DNA of 64,000 bases from an uncultured Bacteroidales bacterium (GTDB lineage Bacteria > Bacteroidota > Bacteroidia > Bacteroidales > Marinilabiliaceae). This document shows positions 50,419-59,641 of this stretch, one piece after another. Position numbers and translations under genes: made by a program. The notes below the pieces were generated by a model. The model ran no database searches and was not told the DNA's origin. It saw only the letters and a list, made by a program, of their open reading frames with translations. Positions within the stretch are counted from its first letter, which is position 1. Every line of letters starts with the position of its first letter. The DNA lies in assembly GCA_934699135.1 (NCBI GenBank), contig CAKUVM010000006.1, forward strand, positions 6,875-70,874. Reading direction: 5' to 3'.

Positions 50419-52512
50419 TCAATCATCATTGGCGGCGGCTGGCTCGCTCACGGTCATCGCGAAGCCGGGCGATGGCAGGCCTGCCCCATTCCACAGGGTG
50501 GGACGCACGCTGTCGGCATAAGCGTAGCGCACGTAGCGCGGGTCCATGACCATATGGCTGAACATTGTGACCCAGTCGCCAGAGGCGAGCGCTTTGGCGG
50601 GGCGGAAGACGGAGTCTGGCCCGGCCACCTCAAAGGCCGATGGCAATGAGGTGTCGATGCGCAGCACGTCGGCGTGGTCAAACCACACGTTGACCACTTG
50701 ATGGTCTCTCACGGCCTTGCGCGGCATGGGGCACGAGCCATGGTGTGGAGCGCCTAGTGAGTACACGTCCGCCAGTGCGGCCGCTGCCATGCGCCGACCC
50801 TCTTCGGCCTGCCGCCGGCTTTTGGTCGGGAACTTGGGGTTCGTGGCCAGGTCTATCAGCGAGATTAGGCTCACCTTGTCGTCCAGTTGGTTCACCGCGT
50901 CCACCTGAGCCTGCCTCGCGTCGCCCCCGCCGCCGTGTGTGGAGCGAGGCATGGTGGGGATTTGGCTCATGTATATGGGCAGGTCTTTGCGGCCAAACGT
51001 GGCGCGTAGCGTCTTCACAATCTGCTTGGTGTGCGCCGTCAGGTCGCGTCGCTCAGTGGGCCGCGACATGTCGGCTTCGCCCATATGGCACAAGACACCT
51101 GCCACGGCGAAGCCTTGCAGTGGGGCTAGCATCTTGTTATACACTGAGCCGCGGAGCCACAGCGGCAGGCCCATGCAGTTGCGGAACTCGCTCATATATC
51201 TGTTGTCCGGCATCCCCATGAGGCTCACCTTGGAGTCTCCCGCCGTAAAGTGCGCCGCCGCGCAATAGGCCCACTCGCCGTCTATGCGTACGCTCTTGCT
51301 GCCATCCGGTGTCTCAATCCTCATTGGGGTGCCGTCTGGCGGGCCGTAGATGCCAGCTGTCTCATGATGCCCGTCTAGGCGTATGTTTATGGTCATGTGG
51401 CCACTTTGCGTCAGGTCGGCTGGTATGTCATACGTGCCGCGCGGCAGTGTGGCCGTCGTGTCGTAGCTGTGGCCCACAAGGGCTTGGTTCACGTAGGTCA
51501 AGTCGTTGTCCGCCAGTCCGCCCAGGACAATGCGCATTTTCGTGCGCCGTGGCATGCCGGGTGGCAGCTCCACGTTTTTCACAAGCCACACCACCCCGTC
51601 GAAGCCGGGCAGGCCGTCGCGGCCCCATAGCCCTGGCAGGCGCATTGACGGCCACTGCTGTGGGTTGAGCTTGGAGATGTTCATGAATTCGTCATAGACG
51701 CTCAACTTGCCCAAGATGTTGCGCCCGGCTTCATCGCGCGTCTCCAACATGGGCAACGAGGCCAGCCAGCTGACGCATTCGGCGTGCTTCTCGCGCCATG
51801 TCTCCAATTCTCTTTTGGCCTCGTCTTCACACTCAAGAAGTTCGGGGTTCTCCCAAGCCCTGCATGGGGCGTCGGCGCAAGACGCCAAAATCACGCCTAC
51901 GGGGATTCGCAGGCTGTCGCGCAATATCTTTGCGAATGTCAGCGCACCATTGTTGAGGCCAATGTCCATGCCTTCTGTCAGGCTGGCCCAGCCTCCTCGG
52001 CTCTCGCTCTGCGGCCACGCCGCCGCGCCAGGCTCCATGCGGAAAATGCGCACGAGCGGGTCTTGCCGCATGGGCTCGGGGGGTGTCTCTTCTGCCGCCG
52101 CGCTGTCGGGACCATGGCACACGTCTGGCAGGGGCGATTCGCCCGTCTGGCCCACGGCCGTCCATACCTCGCCAATGAGGATGTCCCGCACCACGCTGCC
52201 GCCCGCATTGGTGGAGAATTTTATGGCGTGGCGCAGGGTGTCGGCTCCCGGCGTGTTCAGCGTGGCCTCCCATATGCTGTCGGCTCTGGCCGACGTGGTG
52301 ACGGAATAGTCCCAGTCTGTCATGATTATGACGTGGGTGCCTGGCGACGCTTTCCCTTTGACCACGACAGTGCTATGCTGCTGGAGTATGGCGCCGTCTG
52401 CAAACAGCGGATCCACGTTGAAGAACCCTTCGTCTTGGCACGAAGTGACGAGGGCCGCCGCGGCCGCCAAGAATCCAAAGTGGCATAAATCTCTTCTGTG
52501 AAGAAGCTCCAT
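50419..52512 (-). CDS. Sialate O-acetylesterase-family lipoprotein, catalytic residues lost
   Basis: The 697 residues start with a signal and lipobox (AAAAALVTSC, Cys25). The SASA-family fold is clear: FADGAILQQHSTVVVKGKASPG at the N-terminus, GEVWTAVGQ, an inserted beta domain with GLADNDLTYVNQALVG, GSVYNKMLAPLQGFAVAGVLCHMGEAD, and a last IDLATNP with a helix EGRRMAAAALADVY. But the nucleophile motif GQSNM reads GQTGE (Thr123 for Ser), and the late IHP motif with the catalytic His reads PKFPTK (about 560-564). Only the Glu of the GE motif (479) remains. It is likely not an active esterase and may bind glycans. Confidence 0.8.
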   Translation of the reverse strand: MELLHRRDLCHFGFLAAAAALVTSCQDEGFFNVDPLFADGAILQQHSTVVVKGKASPGTHVIIMTDWDYSVTTSARADSIWEATLNTPGADTLRHAIKFSTNAGGSVVRDILIGEVWTAVGQTGESPLPDVCHGPDSAAAEETPPEPMRQDPLVRIFRMEPGAAAWPQSESRGGWASLTEGMDIGLNNGALTFAKILRDSLRIPVGVILASCADAPCRAWENPELLECEDEAKRELETWREKHAECVSWLASLPMLETRDEAGRNILGKLSVYDEFMNISKLNPQQWPSMRLPGLWGRDGLPGFDGVVWLVKNVELPPGMPRRTKMRIVLGGLADNDLTYVNQALVGHSYDTTATLPRGTYDIPADLTQSGHMTINIRLDGHHETAGIYGPPDGTPMRIETPDGSKSVRIDGEWAYCAAAHFTAGDSKVSLMGMPDNRYMSEFRNCMGLPLWLRGSVYNKMLAPLQGFAVAGVLCHMGEADMSRPTERRDLTAHTKQIVKTLRATFGRKDLPIYMSQIPTMPRSTHGGGGDARQAQVDAVNQLDDKVSLISLIDLATNPKFPTKSRRQAEEGRRMAAAALADVYSLGAPHHGSCPMPRKAVRDHQVVNVWFDHADVLRIDTSLPSAFEVAGPDSVFRPAKALASGDWVTMFSHMVMDPRYVRYAYADSVRPTLWNGAGLPSPGFAMTVSEPAAANDD

Positions 52513-52560
52513 CTTGTTCTTTTTACACCTTTTTTGCCTTAGGTCAGGGCCATTGCGGCG

Positions 52561-53625
52561 CTATGCCGTGATGGCGGCGACGCTCTTTGCCAGATTGGCG
52601 AAAGCCATGCCCGCCGGGCTGTTGGCGTTGAGGGCCGCGGGGGTGCCGGCGTCGCCATCTTCTCGGATAGACTGGACTATGGGGATTTGGCCGAGCAGTG
52701 GGACCCCAAGCTCCTCTGCCAAGTCTCGCGCTCCGTCTTTGCCGAAGATGTAATATTTATTCTCTGGCAACTCGGCGGGCGTGAACCAGGCCATATTTTC
52801 AACAATGCCAAGCACTGGCACTCCCACCTTGGGGTTGAGGAACATGTCCACGCCCTTGCGGGCGTCGGCGAGCGCTACTTTCTGTGGGGTGGAGACCACG
52901 ATGGCCCCCGTGAGCTTCACTAGCCCGACGAGCGATATGTGGATGTCTGACGTGCCTGGGGGCATGTCGATGAGCAGGTAGTCCAGCTCTCCCCAGTCGG
53001 CCTCCGTCACAAGCTGCTTTATGGCGTTGGTGGCCATGGCCCCGCGCCACACCACGGCTTGGCCAGGATCAACAAAGAAACCTATGCTCAGCATCTTTAC
53101 CCCGTATTTTTCAACGGGGTCTATGAGTTCATGCCCCTCGGTCGATTTGTCAGACAGGGTGGGGCGCGCGTCCTCAGTGCCGAACATGATGGGCACCGAC
53201 GGGCCGAAGATGTCGGCATCCAGCAGCCCCACCTTGAAGCCCATCTGGCTGAGCGCGATGGCCAAGTTGCTCGTGACGGTGGATTTGCCCACGCCGCCCT
53301 TTCCCGACGCCACGGCAATGACGTTCTTTACGCCTGGCAGCACGGGACGCTCCGGAGCCTTGGGCCTTTGGCGTATCTTGATGAATATGTTGCCGTCTAT
53401 CTCCACCTCTGGTCCCATCTCTCTCTTGATGGCCTCGGCTGCGCGTTGTTTGATGATGCCGACGAGCGGGTCGTTTGGCCTGTCGAAGATGAGTGAGAAG
53501 CTCACCCTGCTGCCGCTTATGCGGATGTCGTCCTCAAGCATGCCAAGGGTCACGATGTCCTCCCCTTTCTCGGGGTGGGTCACTGTTTTCAGTGCCTGGA
53601 TTACTTGTGCGGGGTAGAATGCCAT
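52561..53625 (-). CDS. mrp: Mrp/ApbC-type iron-sulfur carrier ATPase
   Basis: The 354 residues have an N-terminal DUF59/MIP18-like domain (1-90) and a ParA-like ATPase: deviant Walker A VASGKGGVGKSTVTSNLA, GLLDADIFGPSVP, IDMPPGTSDIHIS and VSTPQKVALADARKG. It helps load Fe-S clusters onto target proteins. The CxxC pair of the E. coli protein is absent (ENMAWFTPAELPENKYYIFG), which to my knowledge is usual in Bacteroidales, so not an odd loss. It follows trmB by 33 bases, a conserved order. Confidence 0.92.
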   Translation of the reverse strand: MAFYPAQVIQALKTVTHPEKGEDIVTLGMLEDDIRISGSRVSFSLIFDRPNDPLVGIIKQRAAEAIKREMGPEVEIDGNIFIKIRQRPKAPERPVLPGVKNVIAVASGKGGVGKSTVTSNLAIALSQMGFKVGLLDADIFGPSVPIMFGTEDARPTLSDKSTEGHELIDPVEKYGVKMLSIGFFVDPGQAVVWRGAMATNAIKQLVTEADWGELDYLLIDMPPGTSDIHISLVGLVKLTGAIVVSTPQKVALADARKGVDMFLNPKVGVPVLGIVENMAWFTPAELPENKYYIFGKDGARDLAEELGVPLLGQIPIVQSIREDGDAGTPAALNANSPAGMAFANLAKSVAAITA

Positions 53626-53658
53626 ATGTGTCTGAATCTTTTATTGTGGGCGGCGGCG

Positions 53659-54405
53659 TCAGCGCTCCTTAATCACTACGCTGCGCCCCACGTTGTGGTA
53701 GTTGTCTCGCTCAATGTCCGCCTCCGGCTCTTTGAGCGCCACCCCTGCCGGGATGGAGAAACGGACATATTTGATCGTCATGCCGGCGTCTATCCACTTT
53801 TGCTCATAATACGTCCTGATGCCGAGCGCGGGGTCCGGCTCGTCTTGCGCGTAGAGGTCGGCCGTCATGGCTTGTGGCGCTATGTTGTTGGCTTTCATCA
53901 TCTCTTGCGCATAGGCGAAGAGGAACGGGCTGTCTGTCTTCAGGTGTACGGGCCCGTTGGGAGACAAGAAGTTGCGGTATCGCGAGAGCATGAGCGTGCC
54001 AATGAGCCTCTTGCGCTCTTTCCGCATCTGCGGGTCGGGAAACGTGACCCACACCTCGCTCACCTCGCCGGGGGCGAAGAACTGCTCGATGAACTCTATG
54101 CGCGTCCTGATAAAGGCCACGTTGGCGAGTCCCTCATTGGCGGCCTCTGTGGCCCCGGCGTGCATCCGCGCCCCCTTGATGTCCACGCCAATGTAGTTTT
54201 TTGACTGGTCGCGCCGCGCCAGCCCTACTGTATATTCCCCCCTGCCGCAGCCTAGCTCCAGCACAATGGGGTTGGCGTTGCCGAACCATTCGTGCCAATG
54301 TCCGCGTTGGCTGAAACCTTCGCTTTGCAGTGTGTCAAAGTCGGCCTCGAAGACGTGACGGTAGCCCGCCATGTCGGCAAATTTCTTTAGTTTGTTCTTT
54401 CCCAT
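53659..54405 (-). CDS. trmB: tRNA (guanine-N7)-methyltransferase
   Basis: TrmB methylates G46 of tRNAs with S-adenosylmethionine. The 248 residues contain the SAM site NPIVLELGCGRGEYTVGLA, YIGVDIKGARMHAGATEA, the family motif VWVTFPDPQMRKERKRLI, and HLKTDSPFLFAYAQEM. The C-terminal strands (KWIDAGMTIKYVRFSI) are typical. It sits between gldH (10 bases) and mrp. Confidence 0.93.
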   Translation of the reverse strand: MGKNKLKKFADMAGYRHVFEADFDTLQSEGFSQRGHWHEWFGNANPIVLELGCGRGEYTVGLARRDQSKNYIGVDIKGARMHAGATEAANEGLANVAFIRTRIEFIEQFFAPGEVSEVWVTFPDPQMRKERKRLIGTLMLSRYRNFLSPNGPVHLKTDSPFLFAYAQEMMKANNIAPQAMTADLYAQDEPDPALGIRTYYEQKWIDAGMTIKYVRFSIPAGVALKEPEADIERDNYHNVGRSVVIKER

Positions 54406-54415
54406 GGTCAGGGGG

Positions 54416-54934
54416 TCATTGTTCCTCCTTATGCCGCTCTATGAGCAGACCTATGTCGTGGATTCCTTTCAGCTGGTCTTTGCGCATCCCTTGCGTGAGG
54501 CGGAATGTGTATGGGCCGGGCCGCGCGAAGCGCACCTGCGGCATGTATGGGCATCGCAGGGTGTAGAGCGAACCCCATCCGCCGCCCAGCCACGTGCCGT
54601 CCGCCTTGGCCAAGACGCACTCCAGAGTGTCGCGGCGTGTGTGGCCGTCGGGAGACACCACGTCAATGAAGAGCCACAGGTTGGCAAAGGCGTAGTCGTT
54701 GTCATTGCGCACCTGGATCATTATGTCGTAGGCTCCCGTGGTGTCGGTTATCTCGGCGCGGAAGACTGCGAGTGAGTCTTTGTCCCAGTTGGCCTTGGCC
54801 AAGCTCACGAACTCGTCATAGGCCACTCCGCCTGTGCATCCGCTTCCCAGCAAGGCGGCGCACGCGACCAGGGCTGCCGCCAATGTCAACCGCAGTTTGC
54901 ACGTGCCTCTATTTTTGTTCTCCGCCTTGCTCAT
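54416..54934 (-). CDS. gldH: GldH-like lipoprotein
   Basis: The start is ATG 54934 (MSKAENKNRGTCKLRL), 26 bases inside the end of the PSP1 gene; the longer frame is only a shadow of its Arg/Gly tail. The 172 residues have a signal and lipobox (LLGSGC), then the GldH beta-sandwich: AKANWDKDSLAVFRAEITDTTGAYDIMIQVRND, YAFANLWLFIDVVSPDG, RRDTLECVLAKADGTWLGGGWGSLYTLRCPY and RLTQGMRKDQLKGIHDIGLLIER. GldH proteins are needed for gliding in flavobacteria but occur also in non-gliding Bacteroidales, always next to this PSP1 gene. Confidence 0.85.
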   Translation of the reverse strand: MSKAENKNRGTCKLRLTLAAALVACAALLGSGCTGGVAYDEFVSLAKANWDKDSLAVFRAEITDTTGAYDIMIQVRNDNDYAFANLWLFIDVVSPDGHTRRDTLECVLAKADGTWLGGGWGSLYTLRCPYMPQVRFARPGPYTFRLTQGMRKDQLKGIHDIGLLIERHKEEQ

Positions 54935-56483
54935 TGCCGCGTTTGTTGTCGTTCTCCTGATGTTGCCTGGACTGCCCCTCCGGCTTTGGCTCGCGAGGCT
55001 GCCCGTCTCGGCGCGGCCTTGGGCCCCTGCCTCCTCGCCTTTGGTCTTGCCCCGGCCTTGGCTCGCGAGGCCGCCCGTCGCCGTCTCGGCGCGGCCTTGG
55101 GCCTCTGTCTCCGCGGGGCCTGTTGTCCCTTGGCCTGTTATCTGTTGTCTCGGCCGATGCCCCTGGCGCGGCTGTGGCCGTGTTGCCGGTCTGCTGGGCG
55201 TCATTGGGCGCCGTTTGTTGGCGGTTTGGCCTGTCACCGCGTCGGCCGCCTTGTCGGCCCTGCCGGTCACCTCGGTTGTTGTCTGCCCTGTTTCCCCGGC
55301 CACGGTTCCTGTCTCCGCCCCGGCCTCGCTTGCCTCCTTTGCCGTCGAAGCGCGTCAGGTCTTCATCAAGTTCCACCACGCCCGAATATCCGTCCTCCTC
55401 GTTGTTCACGGTCGTTTGAGTGCCGCCTATGGTGTCGGGCTTTTTGCCCTCGGCGTTCATCTTGATTATTTCAGCCACGTGGTCGGCGTCTACGGCCACG
55501 ATGTTGGTGGGGGAGTCTTTCTGTGGCGAGTACCACATGAGCCTCTTGAAGATGTCGTATTTGAAGAAGAAATATGTGCCTTCGGCCGTCTCCAGAGGCT
55601 TGTCTGTGGGCGGGAAGCTCTTAATGGCATCCACGTAGGCCGCCAGCTCATAGTTGAGGCAGCACTTGAGCTTGCCGCATTGCCCTGCCAGTTTGACGGG
55701 GTTGAGAGACAGGTCTTGAAGCCTGGCCGAGTGGGTGGAGACGGAGACGAAACTCGTCATCCACGTGGCGCAGCACATCTCGCGCCCGCATGGCCCTATG
55801 CCGCCAATGCGCCCCGCCTCTTGCCTGGCGCCGATCTGGCGCATCTCTATGCGGACGTGAAAACGGTCGGCCAAGACTTTGATGAGCTCGCGGAAGTCTA
55901 CGCGCTCGTCAGCGATGTAGTAGAAGATGGCCTTGGTGCGGTCTCCCTGATACTCCACGTCGCCAATTTTCATATTGAGATTTAGGCTCTGGGCTATCTG
56001 CCTGGCCTCCAGCATGGTCTGATGCTCCAGGGCCTTGGCCTCTTCCCATTTCTCTATGTCTGTGGGGCGCGCCAGACGATAGACGCGCTTGAACTCGTAA
56101 TTGGCGGGGTTGATGTGGTTTTTATGCATCTGGAGGTAGACCAGCCTGCCTTGGAGGGTGACGGTGCCAATGTCGTGGCCTGGAGACGACTCCACGGCCA
56201 CCGTGTCTCCGCGTTTCAGCAGGATGCCTGTCGAGTTTCGGAAGTAGGCCTTTCGGGTGTTTTTGAACTGAACCTCCACCAGGTCTGACGCGTTGGGCGG
56301 CGTCGGCAGGTCTTCTAGCCAGTCATAGGTGTGGAGTTTGCCTCCTCTTATGGCGCGCGTGCCGCAGCAGCTCACGCTTTGTTCGGGTCTGAAGCCCGTG
56401 GCCGGGATGAGCGCCTCGGCCTGCCCGTCATCGGGTTTCAGGTCGGGGATCTGCTCGTCGGCTCTCTTTATCTCGTCTTCCAT
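54909..56483 (-). CDS. PSP1-domain protein (RicT-like) with Arg/Gly-rich tail
   Basis: The 524 residues have an N-terminal CCGTRAIRGGKLHTYDWL segment, the PSP1 domain (about 60-290) with two Cys motifs, CGREMCCATW and CGKLKCCLNYE, as in RicT of Bacillus, which helps load Fe-S clusters and guides RNase Y. After about residue 385 comes a ~140-residue tail rich in Arg, Gly, Pro and Gln (RGRGGDRNRGRGNR, GDRGPRPRRDGDGRPRE), similar to RGG-type RNA-binding tails. The tail DNA overlaps the gldH start. Order holB-PSP1-gldH is conserved in the phylum. Confidence 0.88.
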   Translation of the reverse strand: MEDEIKRADEQIPDLKPDDGQAEALIPATGFRPEQSVSCCGTRAIRGGKLHTYDWLEDLPTPPNASDLVEVQFKNTRKAYFRNSTGILLKRGDTVAVESSPGHDIGTVTLQGRLVYLQMHKNHINPANYEFKRVYRLARPTDIEKWEEAKALEHQTMLEARQIAQSLNLNMKIGDVEYQGDRTKAIFYYIADERVDFRELIKVLADRFHVRIEMRQIGARQEAGRIGGIGPCGREMCCATWMTSFVSVSTHSARLQDLSLNPVKLAGQCGKLKCCLNYELAAYVDAIKSFPPTDKPLETAEGTYFFFKYDIFKRLMWYSPQKDSPTNIVAVDADHVAEIIKMNAEGKKPDTIGGTQTTVNNEEDGYSGVVELDEDLTRFDGKGGKRGRGGDRNRGRGNRADNNRGDRQGRQGGRRGDRPNRQQTAPNDAQQTGNTATAAPGASAETTDNRPRDNRPRGDRGPRPRRDGDGRPREPRPGQDQRRGGRGPRPRRDGQPREPKPEGQSRQHQENDNKRGNEQGGEQK

Positions 56484-56553
56484 TGTCTGTGTCAGTGGGT
56501 ATTGAGTGTATGTATGTCGGTGTTGGAAGTGCAGGGTTGTGCTGTGCGTGGCG

Positions 56554-57771
56554 TCAGGCTTGTTGGTCGGGCTCTGCCGATGGCCTTTTGATCCTTTTGA
56601 TGAGCGCGCTCAAGCTCATCATCATGCTCTTCATGACCATCCTGACATTGGCGTTTTGTTCCACCCGCGCCGTGGTGTCATCAATGAGCGCGGCTATGCG
56701 CTCGGCGTTGCCGATGTGGACGAACTGGGCAAATTTGAGCAAGAACTCCTCTTCGGCCTGCGTCAGGAAGTTTATGCGGCTCTCGCACAGGTTCATGATG
56801 AAGCTCTCCCTCACCATGTGTTGGCAGTAGGCGAGCAGGTTTTTGACCTGGTCTCGCGTCATGGCTCGGCATTGGTCGGCCAGGGTGTTCATCCTGATCA
56901 CCTTCTCAGGTCTGTCGGTCCACGCCACCCTCATCATCTCTTTGAAAAACTGCAGGTTTTGCGTGGAGGTCTCGGCGTTGCCAAGCAGTCTTGTGGCGGC
57001 CACGTAGCTGCCTTGCGCAATGTGCGCCATGCGGCTCGCCTCGGTTGGCACCATCCCTAGGGAGCGCATGAGCGCCGCTTTCATGTCCTCCTCTTCTATC
57101 GGCGGCACGCGAAACGTCTGCGCGCGGCTCAATATTGTCGGGAGGATTTGCGCGGCATCCTCGCTCACCATGATGAAGAGCGTGTCGGTTGGCGGTTCTT
57201 CCAATATTTTCAAGAGGCTGTTGCTGGTGGTCTCGTTCATCAGCTCCGGCTTCCAGATAATCATGATCTGCTTGTCGGCCTCATAGGGCTTCATGCTCAG
57301 CTTGGCGTGTATGGCCTGCGCCGCGTCTTTGGCAATGAGGGCCTGCTTGCCCGTGCCGGTGGCGGTCGCCTTGTCGTCATCGGGCTGCGCCTCGGTGCGC
57401 TTTTTTGAGGCCATGGCGGAGACCCACTCTTGCAGGCCAAAATATGGCGTGCGGGTCACCGTCTGGCGCCACTCGGGCAAATATGTGTCGGTGTCGTCAG
57501 ACGAGCCGTTTTTCGCGATAGGGAATATGTAGTGGACGTCAGGGTGGACCATCCTGGCCACTTTTTGGCATGCGGGGCACGTGCCGCACGAGTCGCCGTG
57601 GCTCTTGTCTCCGGTGCAGTCAATATATTGAGCCAGAGCCATAGCCAATGGCAAAGCCCCGACGCCCTCATCGCCCATGAGCAGCATGGCGTGGGGCAGC
57701 CTGCCCTCGCCCGCCATGGTGAGCAGCCGGTCTTTGATGGCCTTTTGGCCTATGACGTCAGAAAAGCGCAT
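56554..57771 (-). CDS. holB: DNA polymerase III subunit delta'
   Basis: I start at ATG 57771 (MRFSDVIGQKAIKDRLL). The 405 residues have the clamp-loader AAA fold with a degenerate P-loop (GDEGVGALPLAMALA, no GKT) as expected for delta', the four-Cys zinc module CTGDKSHGDSCGTCPAC, the sensor region NSLLKILEEPPTDTLFI and ILPTILSRAQTFRVPP with an SRA/SRC-like finger. It is the non-hydrolysing clamp-loader subunit. It is followed by the PSP1 gene after 70 bases. Confidence 0.9.
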   Translation of the reverse strand: MRFSDVIGQKAIKDRLLTMAGEGRLPHAMLLMGDEGVGALPLAMALAQYIDCTGDKSHGDSCGTCPACQKVARMVHPDVHYIFPIAKNGSSDDTDTYLPEWRQTVTRTPYFGLQEWVSAMASKKRTEAQPDDDKATATGTGKQALIAKDAAQAIHAKLSMKPYEADKQIMIIWKPELMNETTSNSLLKILEEPPTDTLFIMVSEDAAQILPTILSRAQTFRVPPIEEEDMKAALMRSLGMVPTEASRMAHIAQGSYVAATRLLGNAETSTQNLQFFKEMMRVAWTDRPEKVIRMNTLADQCRAMTRDQVKNLLAYCQHMVRESFIMNLCESRINFLTQAEEEFLLKFAQFVHIGNAERIAALIDDTTARVEQNANVRMVMKSMMMSLSALIKRIKRPSAEPDQQA

Positions 57772-57937
57772 AAGAGATGGTGGCCTCCGCAGCCTGGCGC
57801 GCCCGTCATCATATGGCGGACACCCCTTAGGAGTGCAAGAGATTGTCAAAGATAATCATTTTTTTGTTGCTGCGGAGGCCGCACTTTGGGGCCGCTCCAT
57901 CTCCGCCGATTCCTTTTTTTGGCGAACTTTGCCACCT

Positions 57938-58732
57938 ATGTCTACCATCTTGTTTGACAAGGCCGTCTTCGGCCCCATCCACAGTCGGCGACTTGGCGTG
58001 TCGCTCGGCGTCAACCTTTTGCCGGTCAACGGCAAGGTGTGTTCTTTTGACTGCCTCTATTGCGAGTGCGGTTTCTCGCGCCGCGAGGGGGGGGGCGGTT
58101 TGTCTCCACTGCCCACTCGCACCGAGGTGGCGCGCCAATTGGGGTCTGCGCTGAAGGCCATGGCGGCGGGCGGCAAGCGGCCAGACGTGATCACTTTCGC
58201 GGGCAATGGTGAGCCTACGCTCCACCCTCACTTTGCTGAGATCATGGAAGACACGGTGGATCTCCGAGACCGTTTGGCCCCCGATGCCCGCATCTGCGTC
58301 TTGTCCAACGCCACGCGCCTGGCCGACCCTAAAGTGGCGGACGCCCTGGCCTTGACCGATGAGGCTATCCTCAAAATTGACTCCGGGCTCGAAGAGACGG
58401 TGAAGAGGCTTGACCGTCCGGCTCCGGGCTACTCTCTTGAAGACACTGTGAGCCGCATTGTGGCCTTGCGTGACAGGTTGGGAGACGCTCTGACCATCCA
58501 GACCATGTTCGTGAGCTGGGAGCAAGACGGGGTGGCCTATGACAACACCTCGGAGGCCGATGTGGCCCCGTGGCTGGACATCCTCCGCCGCGTGGCTCCG
58601 CCGCGACTTATGATATACACCATTGCGCGGGAGACCCCTCTTCAGACTATGGCCAAGGCTTCGCCCGGCGCCCTAGACGCTTTGGCGGCCAGGGCTAGGG
58701 AGATTGTGCCGGAGGTGAGCGTGTCTTACTAG
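57938..58732 (+). CDS. Radical SAM protein, unknown substrate
   Basis: Starting at ATG 57938 (MSTILFDKAVFGPIHSRRLG), the 264 residues have the cluster motif CSFDCLYCECG (C-x3-C-x2-C), preceded by GVSLGVNLLPVNGKV, then VITFAGNGEPTLHPHF (the GGEP-like SAM contact), ILKIDSGLEETVKRLDRP and IQTMFVSWEQDG. This is the single-domain family of small radical SAM proteins found next to various genes, never assigned a firm role. A GAACTTTG near-match to the -7 box ends six bases before the ATG. A very strong terminator follows. Confidence 0.85.
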   Translation: MSTILFDKAVFGPIHSRRLGVSLGVNLLPVNGKVCSFDCLYCECGFSRREGGGGLSPLPTRTEVARQLGSALKAMAAGGKRPDVITFAGNGEPTLHPHFAEIMEDTVDLRDRLAPDARICVLSNATRLADPKVADALALTDEAILKIDSGLEETVKRLDRPAPGYSLEDTVSRIVALRDRLGDALTIQTMFVSWEQDGVAYDNTSEADVAPWLDILRRVAPPRLMIYTIARETPLQTMAKASPGALDALAARAREIVPEVSVSY

Positions 58733-58751
58733 AGGGCGGGCATATGGCAGA

Positions 58752-58802
58752 AGCCGCGGCCCCGCAACTGTCATAATCAGCTTGCGGGGCCGCGGCTTTT
58801 AT
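58752..58802 (+). terminator. Terminator of the radical SAM gene
   Basis: AGCCGCGGCCCCGCAA (58752-58767) pairs perfectly with TTGCGGGGCCGCGGCT (58782-58797), then TTTTAT. It may also catch lpxA transcripts on minus, though the U-run there is poor. Confidence 0.85.
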
Positions 58803-58822
58803 CTTGGTGATGTTTTGCCAGT

Positions 58823-59611
58823 CTATTTGATTATCCCTCGCTTAGACGCTTTGACAAATTCCACAATCTCGTTCACGATGTCGCTCTTGGGCATCTCGGC
58901 CTCTATGGCCTCCAAGGCTTGCGTGGTGTTGAGCTTGCTCAGGTATATGCGGCGGTATGCGCCTTGCGCCTCGGCTATCTGCTGGGTGGTGTAGCCATGC
59001 CTCTTCAGGCCCACAATGTTCAGGCCCTCGTAGGAGGCGGGCTCGCGGCCTATCAGGGCGAACGGGGGCACGTCTTTGCCAAAACGCGTGCCGCCCTGCA
59101 CCATGACGTAGCGTCCCACGCGGGTGAACTGGTGGCAGAGCGAGCCGCCGCCAATGACGGCAAAGTCGTTCACCTCCACCTCGCCGGCAAACTGGCACGC
59201 GTTGGAGATGATGATGTTGTTGCCGAAGACGCAATCGTGGCCGATGTGGCAGTAGGCCATGATGAGGTTGTTGCTCCCCACCACTGTCTTGCCTCTGGAC
59301 GCGGTGCCGCGGTTGATGGTGGCGCACTCGCGGATGGTGTTGTTGTCCCCGATCTCGCACGTCGTCTCCTCGCCGTGGAACTTCAGGTCTTGCGGCACAC
59401 CGCCCACGACGGCGTTGGGAAACACGCGGTTGCCCTTGCCCATCCGCGTACCCCAGCAGACCGTGGCCCCGTTCATGATCTTGCATCCGTCGCCAATGAC
59501 CACATTGGCCTCAATGGTGGCGAAAGGGCCGATTTCTACTCCGTGGCCGATCTGTGCCTCAGGAGACACGCAGGCCATGCTGCTTATCTTGCAATCGTCA
59601 GGAAAGCTCAT
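58823..59611 (-). CDS. lpxA: UDP-N-acetylglucosamine acyltransferase
   Basis: LpxA starts lipid A synthesis by adding a 3-hydroxyacyl chain from ACP to UDP-GlcNAc. The 262 residues show left-handed beta-helix hexapeptides from SPEAQIGHGVEIGPFATI on, with the catalytic His region CHIGHDCVFGNNIIISNAC and the C-terminal helical domain (GLKRHGYTTQQIAEAQGAYRRIY). The start at 59611 is the first ATG after lpxC (30 bases); an internal Met at residue 12 is an alternative. Last gene of the HD-lpxD-lpxC-lpxA run. Confidence 0.95.
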   Translation of the reverse strand: MSFPDDCKISSMACVSPEAQIGHGVEIGPFATIEANVVIGDGCKIMNGATVCWGTRMGKGNRVFPNAVVGGVPQDLKFHGEETTCEIGDNNTIRECATINRGTASRGKTVVGSNNLIMAYCHIGHDCVFGNNIIISNACQFAGEVEVNDFAVIGGGSLCHQFTRVGRYVMVQGGTRFGKDVPPFALIGREPASYEGLNIVGLKRHGYTTQQIAEAQGAYRRIYLSKLNTTQALEAIEAEMPKSDIVNEIVEFVKASKRGIIK

Positions 59612-59641
59612 CGTTATGTCTGTGTCTGAATCCTCTGTCTT

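Noticed and set aside
52781..52860. Loss of the CxxC motif in Mrp as a novelty
   Set aside because: As I know the family, Bacteroidales Mrp proteins share this ENMAWFTP form, so it is a lineage trait.
54834..55985. 383-codon frame antisense to the PSP1 gene
   Set aside because: Composition follows the reversed Arg/Gly tail; PSP1 Cys motifs and operon order make the minus strand the coding one.
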